The notes under the pieces: generated by a model
Told to the model about the DNA's origin: nothing
The model's database searches: none
What the model saw: only the letters and a program-made list of their open reading frames with translations
NCBI RefSeq assembly: GCF_048537545.1
Contig: NZ_CP183218.1
Length of the DNA stretch: 64,000 nt
DNA from: Chania fonticola_B
GTDB lineage: Bacteria > Pseudomonadota > Gammaproteobacteria > Enterobacterales > Enterobacteriaceae
Reading direction: 5' to 3' (one strand)
Shown here: piece by piece, positions 42,037-51,399 of the stretch
Layout of the letters: every line of letters starts with the position of its first letter
Position numbering within the stretch: the stretch's first letter is position 1
Made by a program: the position numbers and the translations under genes

Positions 42037-42317
42037 CTGAAACCCTCCAACTAGAGGCAAAATCTCGCCACCCAGGTGGTTCGAGACTATTAACCCGATG
42101 ATGGCAAAGCGATATCTTTCTCGCCTTACGCACAATTTTTATAGAGTCTAACAGCAGCCAAGCTACTGTTATAGCCCGCAAGCTCAAGCACTGTCGACCT
42201 GCGTCAAATTACGCCATCCATGGAATTGCCCGGCGGGCAAGGTACAGCCCGGATAGCAGCAGAGCAACGGCTGCATATCGACCTGGCGAAACATTAACGT
42301 TATTGAGTGTAACCGAC

Positions 42318-43415
42318 TTACGCGCGCTGTGTTGGTAAACAGTCAGCGATGGATGCCAGCACCAGCTCATGGGCGACACCGCCACGAACTTCTGCTTCAC
42401 CAATGCCCTTCGGCAATACCAAACGCAACGCCCCCGCCAACACTTTTTTATCACGCAGCATGTGTGGCAGATAGGCCTCAGGCGTCATTTCCTGCGGCCC
42501 GCAAACCGGCAACCCGGCGCGCAGCAGCAGCGCCTTGATCCGTTCAATATCGTCAGCCGAGAACTGGCCCAGGCGACGTGCTGTTTGCGCAGCCATCACC
42601 ATGCCAGCCGCCACGGCTTCACCGTGCAGCCAGACACCGTAGCCCATTTCGGCTTCGATGGCATGGCCGTAGGTATGGCCCAGATTGAGCAACGCCCGCA
42701 GACCGTTTTCACGTTCATCGGCAGCCACCACTTCGGCCTTCAATTCGCAACAGCGGCGGATGCAGTACGCTAACGCGTCCATATCCAGCGCAACCAGCGC
42801 ATCAATATTATTTTCCAGCCAGACGAAAAAATCACCATCGAGAATAATCCCGTATTTGATCACTTCCGCCAGACCAGAGGAGAGTTCACGCGCCGGTAAA
42901 GTACGCAGGCAGTCCAGATCTACCACCACCGAAGCCGGTTGGTAGAAGGCGCCGATCATATTTTTACCGAGCGGATGATTGACGGCGGTTTTGCCGCCAA
43001 CGGAGGAATCCACCTGCGAGAGCAGCGTGGTAGGAACCTGGATAAAACGCACACCGCGTTGATAGCACGCTGCGGCAAAGCCGGTCAGATCGCCAATCAC
43101 GCCGCCGCCGAGGGCAACTAACGTGGTATCGCGACCGTGGGGCTTTTCCAGCAGCGCCGAGAACACCTGCTCGAGTACGGCCAGAGATTTATACTGTTCG
43201 CCATCAGGTAGAATCACCTGATCCACCACTACGCCGCCCTGTTCCAGCACCGACCGGATCCGCTCCAGATACAACGGTGCCAAAGTCTGGTTGGTGACCA
43301 GCATGACCTGTTCACCCGCCTTTAGCGGCATAAAAGAAGCCGGATCGTCAAACAATCCGGCGGCTATGGTAATCGGGTAGCTACGCTCCCCAAGCGTTAC
43401 GGTAATTCTCTCCAT
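42318..43415 (-). CDS. aroB: 3-dehydroquinate synthase
   Basis: A 365-residue NAD- and metal-dependent enzyme of the shikimate pathway, converting DAHP to 3-dehydroquinate. Recognisable regions are LGGGVIGDLTGFAAACY, PTTLLSQVDSSVGGKTAVNHPLGKN and the metal ligand histidines in LNLGHTYGHAIEAEMGY and LHGEAVAAGM. It lies 94 bases after aroK in the same direction, and damX follows after a 281-base gap. Confidence 0.97.
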   Translation of the reverse strand: MERITVTLGERSYPITIAAGLFDDPASFMPLKAGEQVMLVTNQTLAPLYLERIRSVLEQGGVVVDQVILPDGEQYKSLAVLEQVFSALLEKPHGRDTTLVALGGGVIGDLTGFAAACYQRGVRFIQVPTTLLSQVDSSVGGKTAVNHPLGKNMIGAFYQPASVVVDLDCLRTLPARELSSGLAEVIKYGIILDGDFFVWLENNIDALVALDMDALAYCIRRCCELKAEVVAADERENGLRALLNLGHTYGHAIEAEMGYGVWLHGEAVAAGMVMAAQTARRLGQFSADDIERIKALLLRAGLPVCGPQEMTPEAYLPHMLRDKKVLAGALRLVLPKGIGEAEVRGGVAHELVLASIADCLPTQRA

Positions 43416-43509
43416 GTCGCGCTCAGTTCTCGGTGTGGTTTATCCCCGCCAACGCGGGGAACACAATCAGAATTTCCGCATTTGCCCGCGGCCAACACGG
43501 AACCCGCTA

Positions 43510-44031
43510 TCAGTTACTTTCCAGCATGTTGATAATCTGGTTGGCAACCACTTTAGCGCTTTGATCGTCGGTGCGGATAGTGACATCTGCAATTTCTTCG
43601 TACAACGGATTGCGCTCTCTAGCCAGCGCTTCCAGCACCTCACGCGGAGGAGAGTCTACCTGCAGCAGCGGACGCTTCTTGTCGCGCTGAGTACGGGCCA
43701 ACTGCTTCTCGATAGTGGTTTCCAAATAGACCACGACACCACGCGCCGACAGGCGGTTACGCGTTTCACGCGACTTAACCGAGCCCCCGCCGGTAGCCAG
43801 CACAATCCCTTGCTTTTCCGTCAGTTCATTAATGACTTTTTCTTCACGATCGCGGAAACCTTCTTCCCCTTCCACGTCGAATACCCAGCCCACGTCAGCT
43901 CCGGTACGTCGCTCAATTTCTTGATCGGAGTCGAAAAACTCCATATTGAGTTGCTGAGCTAACTGACGGCCAATAGTGCTTTTGCCGGCACCCATAGGCC
44001 CAACCAGAAAGATATTGCGTTTCTCTGCCAT
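43510..44031 (-). CDS. aroK: Shikimate kinase I
   Basis: A 173-residue P-loop kinase phosphorylating shikimate. Walker A is GPMGAGKSTIGR (11-22), the shikimate-binding DSDQEIERRTG is at 34-44, and ATGGGSVKSRETR near 78-90 carries the glycine-rich binding site. Length equals E. coli AroK. First gene of the leftward aroK-aroB-damX-dam-rpe-gph-trpS series; a long gene-free region lies upstream. Confidence 0.97.
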   Translation of the reverse strand: MAEKRNIFLVGPMGAGKSTIGRQLAQQLNMEFFDSDQEIERRTGADVGWVFDVEGEEGFRDREEKVINELTEKQGIVLATGGGSVKSRETRNRLSARGVVVYLETTIEKQLARTQRDKKRPLLQVDSPPREVLEALARERNPLYEEIADVTIRTDDQSAKVVANQIINMLESN

Positions 44032-44583
44032 GTTTTTCGGTATTACTAAGACAATTCGTTAATGATAACCCGCCCCGCCAATCAAATTAGCGGCGGGACC
44101 TAAACTGAAACCTCATGAGCGATAGTGCGAGATCAGACGAAAAATTATCTCAACACTCTTGGTAGTTTGGCAACCGAATAAATCACTATCCACGCCGCAG
44201 GAGGGAAACCATACGTTTTTAACGGCGTCTTATACCCTATGGATCCCAGGTTTCAGCCTGGAAGACGACGGGTACAGCATTAACAAAAAAACCTCGGTGC
44301 TCAATTCGGTAACCCTTGTAAGCTAAATCGGCCGCAGCGTCAAACTCAGATGCCTCTAAGGCACGAAAAAAAGTGCATTTGCTTGCCAACTTTTAAGCGT
44401 TTTCAACGGCTAGGATTTTGGACTAAGACCTCATGAACCGAGCATTGCAGCGAGATCTCCGCCTGGAGTTTATCTGAAAAAGTCACGGGATGTCGTGATT
44501 TGGCAGATTAACGGCAACTTTCGTCGGTTTCCCTCATTTGGACTTGGCGTTACCACCGTGCCAAACATCACGATCGAGACAAT
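44032..44583. promoter_or_regulatory. 552-bp aroK-hofQ intergenic region
   Basis: No open reading frame of note is found on either strand. It must contain the aroK promoter and the hofQ 3' end. A hairpin CCCGCC...GGCGGG at 44074-44097 lies 43-66 bases before the aroK start and could be in its leader. A short repeat-like element is at 44226-44274. A run AAAAAAA at 44279-44292 region and a small stem TGCC...GGCA near 44351-44364 give weak terminator signals for hofQ on the minus strand. Confidence 0.5.
44226..44274. repeat. Interrupted inverted repeat with TACCC/GGGTA ends
   Basis: The right arm CCTGGAAGACG (44257-44267) is the exact complement of a left arm split in two: CGTCTT (44226-44231) and CCAGG (44246-44250), with 14 extra bases between. 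TACCC at 44233-44237 and GGGTA at 44270-44274 form an outer inverted pair. The phrase ATACCCTATGGAT...GACGGGTA resembles the ends of short dispersed repeats in Yersinia/Serratia, so this may be a shortened copy. Confidence 0.45.
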
Positions 44584-45831
44584 TTAGACTTTAACCAGTG
44601 TGGGCGTGATGAAAATCACCAACTCGCGCCTTTTATGCTGTTGGTTGCTGTGTTTGAACAGCGATCCCAGCAAGGGGATATCGCCCACGCCAGGGACTTT
44701 ATCGGCCGTTTGGTTGCGCTGACGCTGAAAAATGCCCCCTAAGACGATGGTTTCACCATCTTTCACCGTCACCTGGGTTTTAATCTCCTGCTTGTCGATC
44801 GCCAGCGCCTCTCCTTCGCCCTGTTTGATCGAACGCCCGGGCATATTCTGGCTGATCTGTAACGTCAGGGTGATGCGGCCATTGGATAAAATCTTCGGCG
44901 TGACTTCCATGCCCAGCACCGCGTCCTTGAACTCGATCGAGGTGGCACCGCTGGAACCGCTCGACACCTCGTAGGGGATTTCCGTGCCCTGCTTAATGCT
45001 GGCGGTTTGCAGATGTGCGGTAAGCAGGCGCGGGCTGGCGATAATCTCCACCTGATTTTCCTGCTCCAGCGCCGACAGCTCCAGATCCAGAATGCGCCCG
45101 CTGATGCGTGCCAGGTGGAAACCGGCCGTTATGGCGCTGTTCTCTACCGGCAGACCAACGCTGAAATTGTCTATCCGCAGCTTTTTGGCTGGCCTTTCTT
45201 CTGCCGCCAGGCCCCACCTTACGCCAAGCTCCCGCAAATTCTCGCTGCTGATGGTGACAATATGGGCAGCCAGTTGCACCTGTTCCAGCGGGGCATCCAT
45301 CTCTGCCACCCAGGTTTTCAACTGGGCCAGCGCCTGAGCGGTGTCACGCAGCAGCAACGCGTTGGTGCGTCTATCCACCACGACGCTGCCACGCTCGGTC
45401 AATAATTTGCCACGTTGGCTATCCAGGCTCTGCGCTATCTCGCTGGCCTCCGCGTTTTGCAGCGTGATCGTCAGGTTGTGCAGCGACTCCTGCTGCGCCA
45501 ACTCCCGCTGCCGACGAAGCAGCTCCTGTTCATCCGGCAGTGGGAAAACCATCATCACATTGCCCTCCAACGTCATCGTCAGCTTGCCCATGCGTAATAC
45601 CACGGCCAACGCCTGCTGCCAGGGAACATTGTCCAACCGCAGCGTCAGATTGGTATCGACCCCCTCGGCAGCGACCAGGTTCAGATCTTGATACTCCGCC
45701 AGCGCCTGTAAAATCAGGCTGACCGGAGTATCATGGAACACCAGTGACACCGGCTTTTCCTGCTGCACACCCGCCATCACCGCCAAAGGGAGAACCAGCC
45801 ACCCCACCAAAAGCCACTGATATCCTTTCAT
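44584..45831 (-). CDS. hofQ: HofQ secretin-like outer-membrane protein
   Basis: A 415-residue secretin homologue with a signal peptide (MKGYQWLLVGWLVLPLAVMAG), an N-terminal STN-like part (SLVFHDTPVSLILQALAEYQDLNLV), secretin N-domains and a C-terminal secretin core (VPGVGDIPLLGSLF). HofMNOPQ are related to competence and type IV pilus assembly proteins (PilMNOPQ); in E. coli they are needed to use DNA as a nutrient. The ATG at 45831 overlaps the hofP stop by one base. Last gene of the hofMNOPQ operon. Confidence 0.92.
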   Translation of the reverse strand: MKGYQWLLVGWLVLPLAVMAGVQQEKPVSLVFHDTPVSLILQALAEYQDLNLVAAEGVDTNLTLRLDNVPWQQALAVVLRMGKLTMTLEGNVMMVFPLPDEQELLRRQRELAQQESLHNLTITLQNAEASEIAQSLDSQRGKLLTERGSVVVDRRTNALLLRDTAQALAQLKTWVAEMDAPLEQVQLAAHIVTISSENLRELGVRWGLAAEERPAKKLRIDNFSVGLPVENSAITAGFHLARISGRILDLELSALEQENQVEIIASPRLLTAHLQTASIKQGTEIPYEVSSGSSGATSIEFKDAVLGMEVTPKILSNGRITLTLQISQNMPGRSIKQGEGEALAIDKQEIKTQVTVKDGETIVLGGIFQRQRNQTADKVPGVGDIPLLGSLFKHSNQQHKRRELVIFITPTLVKV

Positions 45832-46187
45832 CACTTTTCCTTACGGTTTTTCCCCAACGTGAGCACCACACTACCCGTGCGTGGCCGACATGCTTCGGCC
45901 CTATCCTGCGCAACGAGTTCAAGCTGCCGGGGCTGGATCTCCATCACTTGCCAATCCCCATCCAGCACCCGCTGCTGGGGCAATAACCCCAACCACTGCC
46001 CCTGCGGGGTGACCACCCAGCCATAGCGCAAATCCGGCGTGCCAATAATCCCTTTCAGCCGCCAATCCTCCGGTGAAACAGTAGGATCGGCGCAGGCCGC
46101 CGTTAGCGGTGGCTGGAACGGATCGCGATACTGTTCAGCCCACAGCGGGGCCGAGAGCAACAGCCAAAACCACCACGCCTTATTCAT
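45831..46187 (-). CDS. hofP: HofP, PilP-like protein
   Basis: A 118-residue protein with a short signal peptide (MNKAWWFWLLLSAPLWAEQ). After it comes RDPFQPP, the PilP-type motif that precedes the secretin-binding beta domain (WRLKGIIGTPDLRYGWVVTPQG). By analogy with PilP it would link the inner-membrane HofNO to the HofQ secretin. Overlaps hofO by 8 bases. Confidence 0.85.
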   Translation of the reverse strand: MNKAWWFWLLLSAPLWAEQYRDPFQPPLTAACADPTVSPEDWRLKGIIGTPDLRYGWVVTPQGQWLGLLPQQRVLDGDWQVMEIQPRQLELVAQDRAEACRPRTGSVVLTLGKNRKEK

Positions 46188-46689
46188 CCACCGCCTCTTC
46201 TGAGCTAATCAGAGTCAGTTGAGTGGTTAACCCTTCGGGCTGCCTCTCGATCTTCATTTGCCCAATCCTGCGGGTGGAGGGCAGCACCTCCAGCAAGCGC
46301 AGCAAGCCCTCGAAATCTAGCTGTAACCTTATCTTTTGTTGGGCTGGTTTCTCCTGCTGCTGGAAACGTAGCAGCCGCCCCCCAAGCTGATAGAGCTGAG
46401 TACCCAAATCCCCCGGCTCATCAGGCACGATCAACACCTGATGCCCCAACCGCTGCTCAAGCTCTGCTAACGGCGGTAGCTGGCTAAGTTGCTGCTGACG
46501 CTCTGCAATCTGGTGTACCAACTGCTGACGCTGCTCATCCAGCCTTTCCCACCGTTGCCATTCCCCCGAGATCAGCCCACTGCAGGCCAACAGCCCAACC
46601 CCGGCTAATACCAGCCATTGAGCCGCCAGCAACTGCCAACCAGGCCGGGCTAGCCAGGGGATCAGCCAGTCTGGCAGGGGCTTATCCAT
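46180..46689 (-). CDS. hofO: HofO, PilO-like protein
   Basis: A 169-residue protein with one N-terminal membrane helix (about 18-42), a coiled-coil stretch rich in Gln/Leu (RLDEQRQQLVHQIAERQQQLSQL) and a small C-terminal ferredoxin-like domain, the usual PilO layout. It would pair with HofN in the inner membrane. Identified mainly from its place between hofN and hofP and from this layout. Overlaps both neighbours by 8 bases. Confidence 0.8.
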   Translation of the reverse strand: MDKPLPDWLIPWLARPGWQLLAAQWLVLAGVGLLACSGLISGEWQRWERLDEQRQQLVHQIAERQQQLSQLPPLAELEQRLGHQVLIVPDEPGDLGTQLYQLGGRLLRFQQQEKPAQQKIRLQLDFEGLLRLLEVLPSTRRIGQMKIERQPEGLTTQLTLISSEEAVDE

Positions 46690-47218
46690 CCTGCCCCCAG
46701 CGTGCCGTTAGAGTGAACGCCAATCCTCCCTCCTTTCGTTGTGTGACTTCAACCAGGCGACAGCCCTGTAACAAAGGTAGCGCGGCCAACCGCCGTTCAA
46801 AGGTGACGATCTCCCCATACGCCCCACCTTGCCCCCACAATGAGATCCCCTTGGGGTTCTCTTCAAACCCCGTGAGCCACAAAGTGTCCGGCAGCGTTAC
46901 CGAAAGCTGCTGCAATAGCGACAGGTAACGCAGGTTGTGCGCTCGATTATGCTGGTAACGGTCGCTTTCTGCGGCTAAACGGGCCAGTTCGGCCATCTTT
47001 TGCTGAGTCTGCTGAATACGCTCTTCCAGCTCAGTGTGTTGCTGCGTTAAGTCCTGCAATATCGAATGTTGCCTGGCCTGTTGGTAGAACAGCAAAAAGT
47101 AGGCTGCCGTGAGCATAGCCAGCACCAGCAGCAATTGAGCAACGAAGCAGCGTAACCAGAAGGTGTAGCGCTGCCGCTGCCGTCTGAGGCGCCAGGGCAA
47201 CAGATTGACCTGATACAT
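46682..47218 (-). CDS. hofN: HofN, PilN-like protein
   Basis: A 178-residue bitopic protein. The N-terminal MYQVNLLPWRLRRQR is the PilN signature (I/VNLLPWR) that binds PilM in homologues; a membrane helix (about 23-43) and a coiled coil (LTQQHTELEERIQQTQQKMAELARLA) follow. The ATG at 47218 overlaps the hofM stop by one base (TGATG). A longer upstream frame exists but lies inside hofM. Confidence 0.85.
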   Translation of the reverse strand: MYQVNLLPWRLRRQRQRYTFWLRCFVAQLLLVLAMLTAAYFLLFYQQARQHSILQDLTQQHTELEERIQQTQQKMAELARLAAESDRYQHNRAHNLRYLSLLQQLSVTLPDTLWLTGFEENPKGISLWGQGGAYGEIVTFERRLAALPLLQGCRLVEVTQRKEGGLAFTLTARWGQDG

Positions 47219-48060
47219 CAGGCATCCTCGCGGCGCAGAGCCAACCCGCCAGCCAGAACAAACGCCATCGGCTGAGCGGGCAGCGGTGGGTATAAGCGGC
47301 TGAAAGCCGTGAACGGTGACCAAGGCATGGCACCTTCTGGCGCGGCCTCGTCCAGCACGCTGCTGTAATACACCTCTTTAGCCCCCATGGCTGGGCAAGC
47401 TGAACGCAGGGCTGCCAACGCTTGCTTGACGCCGACTGCTTCCCCCGCAGGCAAGACGCCATAAGCAAAGGACATCGCTCGCGGTGCTACCCATAACCAT
47501 TCCGACTCCAGGCGATGCAGCAGCCCGGCATCGGGAGCCAAGCCGGCAAAGGCGGCCATCATACTTAGCGCATTGGGGGCGATATCGATCACCTGGGGAT
47601 GCAGATCCGCCTGTTGCAGGCAATGCAGCCATTGTTGCAGCTCCTGCTGGCGGGCCGCGGTGAGCAGCAACTGATGGGTATTGGGCTGCGCCTGGCGGTA
47701 ATCCAATGCTAACGTCTGGCTGTCTAACGGGAACTGTTTCAGGCCCTGGGTGGTGATGTAGTCATGGCGAACCGGTTCCTGCAAGCGCAGATCCGGCAGG
47801 GGTAACGTCTGCTGTAAAACCCGCTGCGCGGGTAAAGCAATGCGTAAGGAAATATGTCTTGGTAACCGGCTACGCCACTGCTTGAGGACCGCCACCAGCA
47901 TCGCAGAACTCTCTAAATGCCCGGCCCGCAGCGCCGAATACGGCAATGCCTGTTGCCACCAGTGGCGCAATTGCCAACCGTTACGCCGACGCTGCGCAGC
48001 CAGCGCTCTGATGCTGTGATCCTGGATATCCAACCCCACCTGCCACGTTTGAGAAAACAT
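47218..48060 (-). CDS. hofM: HofM, PilM-like protein
   Basis: A 280-residue cytoplasmic protein of the PilM type (actin-like ATPase fold). N-terminal VGLDIQDHSIRALAAQRRR is the first phosphate-binding segment; later LALRREDA ends the protein. It is more degenerate than true PilM, as normal for HofM. First gene of hofMNOPQ, transcribed away from mrcA across a 121-base gap. Confidence 0.85.
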   Translation of the reverse strand: MFSQTWQVGLDIQDHSIRALAAQRRRNGWQLRHWWQQALPYSALRAGHLESSAMLVAVLKQWRSRLPRHISLRIALPAQRVLQQTLPLPDLRLQEPVRHDYITTQGLKQFPLDSQTLALDYRQAQPNTHQLLLTAARQQELQQWLHCLQQADLHPQVIDIAPNALSMMAAFAGLAPDAGLLHRLESEWLWVAPRAMSFAYGVLPAGEAVGVKQALAALRSACPAMGAKEVYYSSVLDEAAPEGAMPWSPFTAFSRLYPPLPAQPMAFVLAGGLALRREDA

Positions 48061-48181
48061 ATTTCACCCCACCTCCGTACCCTCAGATAACAAAAGAACA
48101 TATCCATGTTGCAGGCTTGCCTTTATACTACCGCGCGGTTGTTTATAAACTGCCCAATTGACATGAAATGGGAAATCTCAG

Positions 48182-50740
48182 GTGAAGTTCGTAAAGTATC
48201 TTTTAATCCTTGCAGTGTTTTGCATCGTGCTGGGAGCAGCCTCGATTTTTGGCTTGTACAAATATGTCGAGCCACAGCTGCCCGATGTCGCAACGCTGAA
48301 AGACGTGCGGCTACAAATCCCGATGCAGGTTTACAGCGCGGAGGGCGAACTGATCGCCCAATATGGTGAAAAACGCCGTATTCCTCTCAAGCTGGACCAA
48401 ATCCCACCGGTGATGGTGCATGCCTTCATCGCCACAGAGGACAGCCGTTTCTATGATCATCACGGGGTCGATCCCGTTGGTATCTTCCGTGCCGCCTCGG
48501 TCGCGCTGGTTTCCGGCCATGCTTCGCAGGGGGCCAGTACCATCACCCAGCAGTTGGCCAGAAACTTCTTCCTGAGCCCGGAACGCACTTTGATGCGCAA
48601 AATCAAGGAAGCCTTCCTGGCGATCCGCATTGAACAGATGCTGACCAAGGATGAAATTCTTGAACTGTATCTGAACAAAATCTATCTGGGTTACCGAGCT
48701 TATGGCGTGGGTGCTGCCGCGCACGTCTATTTTGGTAAGGATGTCAGCCAACTGACGCTGAGCGAAATGGCCACCATTGCCGGATTACCCAAGGCACCTT
48801 CTACCTTTAACCCGTTGTACTCCCACGATCGCTCCGTAGCGCGTCGTAACGTGGTGCTATCGCGAATGCTGGATGAGCGCTACATCACACAGGCGCAGTA
48901 CGATCAGGCCCGCAGTGAACCTTTGGTAGCCAATTACCATGCGCCGGAAATCAGCTTCTCTGCCCCTTATCTTTCAGAGCTGGTGCGTCAGGAGATGATC
49001 AAGCGTTACGGTGAAAACGCCTATACCGACGGTTACAAGGTCTACACCACCATCACCAAGCGGCTGCAACAAGGTGCGCAGGAGGCGGTACGTAACAACA
49101 TCCTCAACTACGACATGCGCCACGGCTATCGCGGCCCGTCAAACGTGCTGTGGAAAGTGGGTGAGCCTGCCTGGGATCAGAAACAGATTGTCGATTCACT
49201 GAAGAACCTGCCGAACTACGGCCCGCTGTCTCCTGCGGTGATCCTGCAGGCGGATGCCGAACAGGCTACTGCCATGCTGGCCGATGGCAGCCGCATTACG
49301 CTCCCTATGTCTGGCATGCGCTGGGCACGTGCGTTCAAGAGCGATACGCTGCAAGGCCCTACGCCGAAGCGCGTCACCGACGTGGTGCAGCCCGGCCAAC
49401 AGATCTGGGTGCGTAAAGTTAACGACAACTGGTGGCTGTCACAGGTGCCGGACGTGAACTCGGCGCTGGTGTCGCTCGATCCTAATACTGGCGCTATCAA
49501 GGCGTTGGTCGGCGGCTTCGATTTCAACCAGAGCAAGTTCAACCGCGCAACCCAGGCGCTGCGCCAGGTGGGGTCCAACATCAAACCGTTCCTGTATACC
49601 GCGGCGATGGATAAGGGCCTGACGCTGGCCACCATCCTCAACGATCTGCCGATCACCCGTTGGGATGCCGGTGCCGGTACCGACTGGCGGCCGAAAAACT
49701 CGCCACCTACTTACGACGGTCCTATCCGACTACGCCAAGGCCTAGGCCAATCGAAAAACGTGGTGATGGTGCGGGCAATGCGCGCCATGGGCGTGGACTA
49801 TGCCGCTGAATATCTGCAACGCTTTGGTTTCCCGGCGCAAAATATCGTGCATTCGGAATCGCTGGCGCTAGGTTCGGCTTCGTTCACTCCGCTACAGGTG
49901 GCTCGCGGCTATGCCGTGTTGGCCAACGGTGGCTATCTGATTGACCCGTACTTCATCACCAAGATCGAAGACGATACGGGTAACGCGGTATTCGAAGCCA
50001 AACCGAAAGTGGTCTGCGATAGCTGCAACCTGCCGGTGATCTACGGCGATACGCATCGTTCAGCCATGCTTTCCGATGATAACGTCGAGAACGTGGCGGT
50101 ATCGCAGGAAGGCAACAATGCCAACGTCCCGATGCCACAGCTTGAGCAGGTAACCCCGGCCCAGATGCAGCAAGATAACGACCAGCAGTATGCACCACAT
50201 GTGATCAGCACCCCGCTGTCGTTCCTGATCCGTGATGCATTGAACACCAATATCTTCGGTGAACCGGGCTGGATGGGTACCGGCTGGCGCGCAGGCCGCG
50301 ATCTTAAACGCCATGATATCGGCGGCAAAACCGGTACCACCAACAGTTCGAAAGATGCCTGGTTCTCCGGCTACGGCCCAGAAACAGTGACATCGGTGTG
50401 GATCGGTTTCGACGATCACCGCCGCAATCTTGGCCGTGCCTCCGCTTCGGGTGCCATCCCGGATCAGATTTCCGGTGGTGAAGGTGGAGCGAAGAGTGCT
50501 CAACCGGCTTGGGATGATTTTATGAAGGTGGCGCTGGAAGGCCTGCCAGAGCAGAAAGTCACTCCACCGCCGGGGATTGTCAGCGTGACCATCGACAAGA
50601 GCACCGGCAAACTGTCCAACGGGGGCGGAGGTAGCCGTTCCGAGTACTTTATCGAAGGCACTCAACCCACGGAGTTCTCGGTACATGATGCCGGAACCAC
50701 CCTGACAGACCCTGGTGGCGAAAGTCACGAGCTGTTCTAA
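48182..50740 (+). CDS. mrcA: Penicillin-binding protein 1A
   Basis: An 852-residue bifunctional peptidoglycan synthase anchored by an N-terminal helix (about 6-28). The GT51 glycosyltransferase domain includes ATEDSRFYDHHGVD (catalytic Glu near 86) and GASTITQQLARNFFL; an OB-like insert follows; the transpeptidase domain has the active serine in GSNIKPF (near residue 470), SQSKN-type SKNVV, and KTGTT in GGKTGTTNSSKDAW. It starts with GTG at 48182, as E. coli mrcA does. A good terminator follows. Confidence 0.97.
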   Translation: MKFVKYLLILAVFCIVLGAASIFGLYKYVEPQLPDVATLKDVRLQIPMQVYSAEGELIAQYGEKRRIPLKLDQIPPVMVHAFIATEDSRFYDHHGVDPVGIFRAASVALVSGHASQGASTITQQLARNFFLSPERTLMRKIKEAFLAIRIEQMLTKDEILELYLNKIYLGYRAYGVGAAAHVYFGKDVSQLTLSEMATIAGLPKAPSTFNPLYSHDRSVARRNVVLSRMLDERYITQAQYDQARSEPLVANYHAPEISFSAPYLSELVRQEMIKRYGENAYTDGYKVYTTITKRLQQGAQEAVRNNILNYDMRHGYRGPSNVLWKVGEPAWDQKQIVDSLKNLPNYGPLSPAVILQADAEQATAMLADGSRITLPMSGMRWARAFKSDTLQGPTPKRVTDVVQPGQQIWVRKVNDNWWLSQVPDVNSALVSLDPNTGAIKALVGGFDFNQSKFNRATQALRQVGSNIKPFLYTAAMDKGLTLATILNDLPITRWDAGAGTDWRPKNSPPTYDGPIRLRQGLGQSKNVVMVRAMRAMGVDYAAEYLQRFGFPAQNIVHSESLALGSASFTPLQVARGYAVLANGGYLIDPYFITKIEDDTGNAVFEAKPKVVCDSCNLPVIYGDTHRSAMLSDDNVENVAVSQEGNNANVPMPQLEQVTPAQMQQDNDQQYAPHVISTPLSFLIRDALNTNIFGEPGWMGTGWRAGRDLKRHDIGGKTGTTNSSKDAWFSGYGPETVTSVWIGFDDHRRNLGRASASGAIPDQISGGEGGAKSAQPAWDDFMKVALEGLPEQKVTPPPGIVSVTIDKSTGKLSNGGGGSRSEYFIEGTQPTEFSVHDAGTTLTDPGGESHELF

Positions 50741-50748
50741 AAACGACA

Positions 50749-50776
50749 ATGGCCAGAGCAATCTGGCCATTTTTTT
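50749..50776 (+). terminator. mrcA intrinsic terminator
   Basis: ATGGCCAGA-GCAA-TCTGGCCAT is a perfect 9-bp hairpin followed by six Ts, 8 bases after the mrcA stop. It could also stop nudE transcripts from the other side, though the T run there is weaker. Confidence 0.9.
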
Positions 50777-50844
50777 ATCTTAACTGGCGGGCGCCGTATG
50801 TTGTGAGCCCAGGCGGATTTGACAGCAGATGAATCGATGGAGGG

Positions 50845-51399
50845 TTAGCGTGAACCGCGCAGGAATGCCTCTGCCAGGAACAATGCGCTGACATTGCGCG
50901 CCTCACGAAAGTCCGGTTCCGCCAGCAGTGCCATCATGTTGGCTATCGGCCAACGTACCTGGGGTAACGGCTCTGGCTCGTCCCCCTCCAGGCTTTGCGC
51001 ATAGAGGTCGTGTGCCAGCACGATATTCATCTGGCTGGAAAAATAGGAAGGTGCCATCGTCAGTTTGCTGAGGAAATCAAAGCGCCCGGCCCCAAAGCCG
51101 ACTTCTTCCATCAGTTCGCGGTTAGCGGCTTCCAACACTCCTTCGCCAGGATCAATCAGCCCTTTGGGGAAGCCCAGCTCATAGGATTCGGTGCCTACCG
51201 CATATTCACGGATCAGCAGCAAATCATCCCCTATCACCGGCACAATCATCACCGCTTCGCGTTCCGAAGGGCGCATACGCTCATAGACCCGCCGCACACC
51301 GTTACTGAACTCCAGATCGACCGACTCTACGTTAAATAAACGCGAGCGCGCGACCGTTTCTACTTTCAGAATTTTAGGTTTTTGCAGCTGTTTATCCAT
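50845..51399 (-). CDS. nudE: ADP compounds hydrolase NudE
   Basis: A 184-residue Nudix hydrolase acting on ADP-ribose, Ap3A and NADH. The Nudix box is complete: G-LIDPG-E-GVLEAAN-RELMEEVGF, with the catalytic glutamates in REXXEE. GAGG precedes the ATG. As in E. coli it lies between mrcA and igaA on the opposite strand. Confidence 0.96.
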   Translation of the reverse strand: MDKQLQKPKILKVETVARSRLFNVESVDLEFSNGVRRVYERMRPSEREAVMIVPVIGDDLLLIREYAVGTESYELGFPKGLIDPGEGVLEAANRELMEEVGFGAGRFDFLSKLTMAPSYFSSQMNIVLAHDLYAQSLEGDEPEPLPQVRWPIANMMALLAEPDFREARNVSALFLAEAFLRGSR

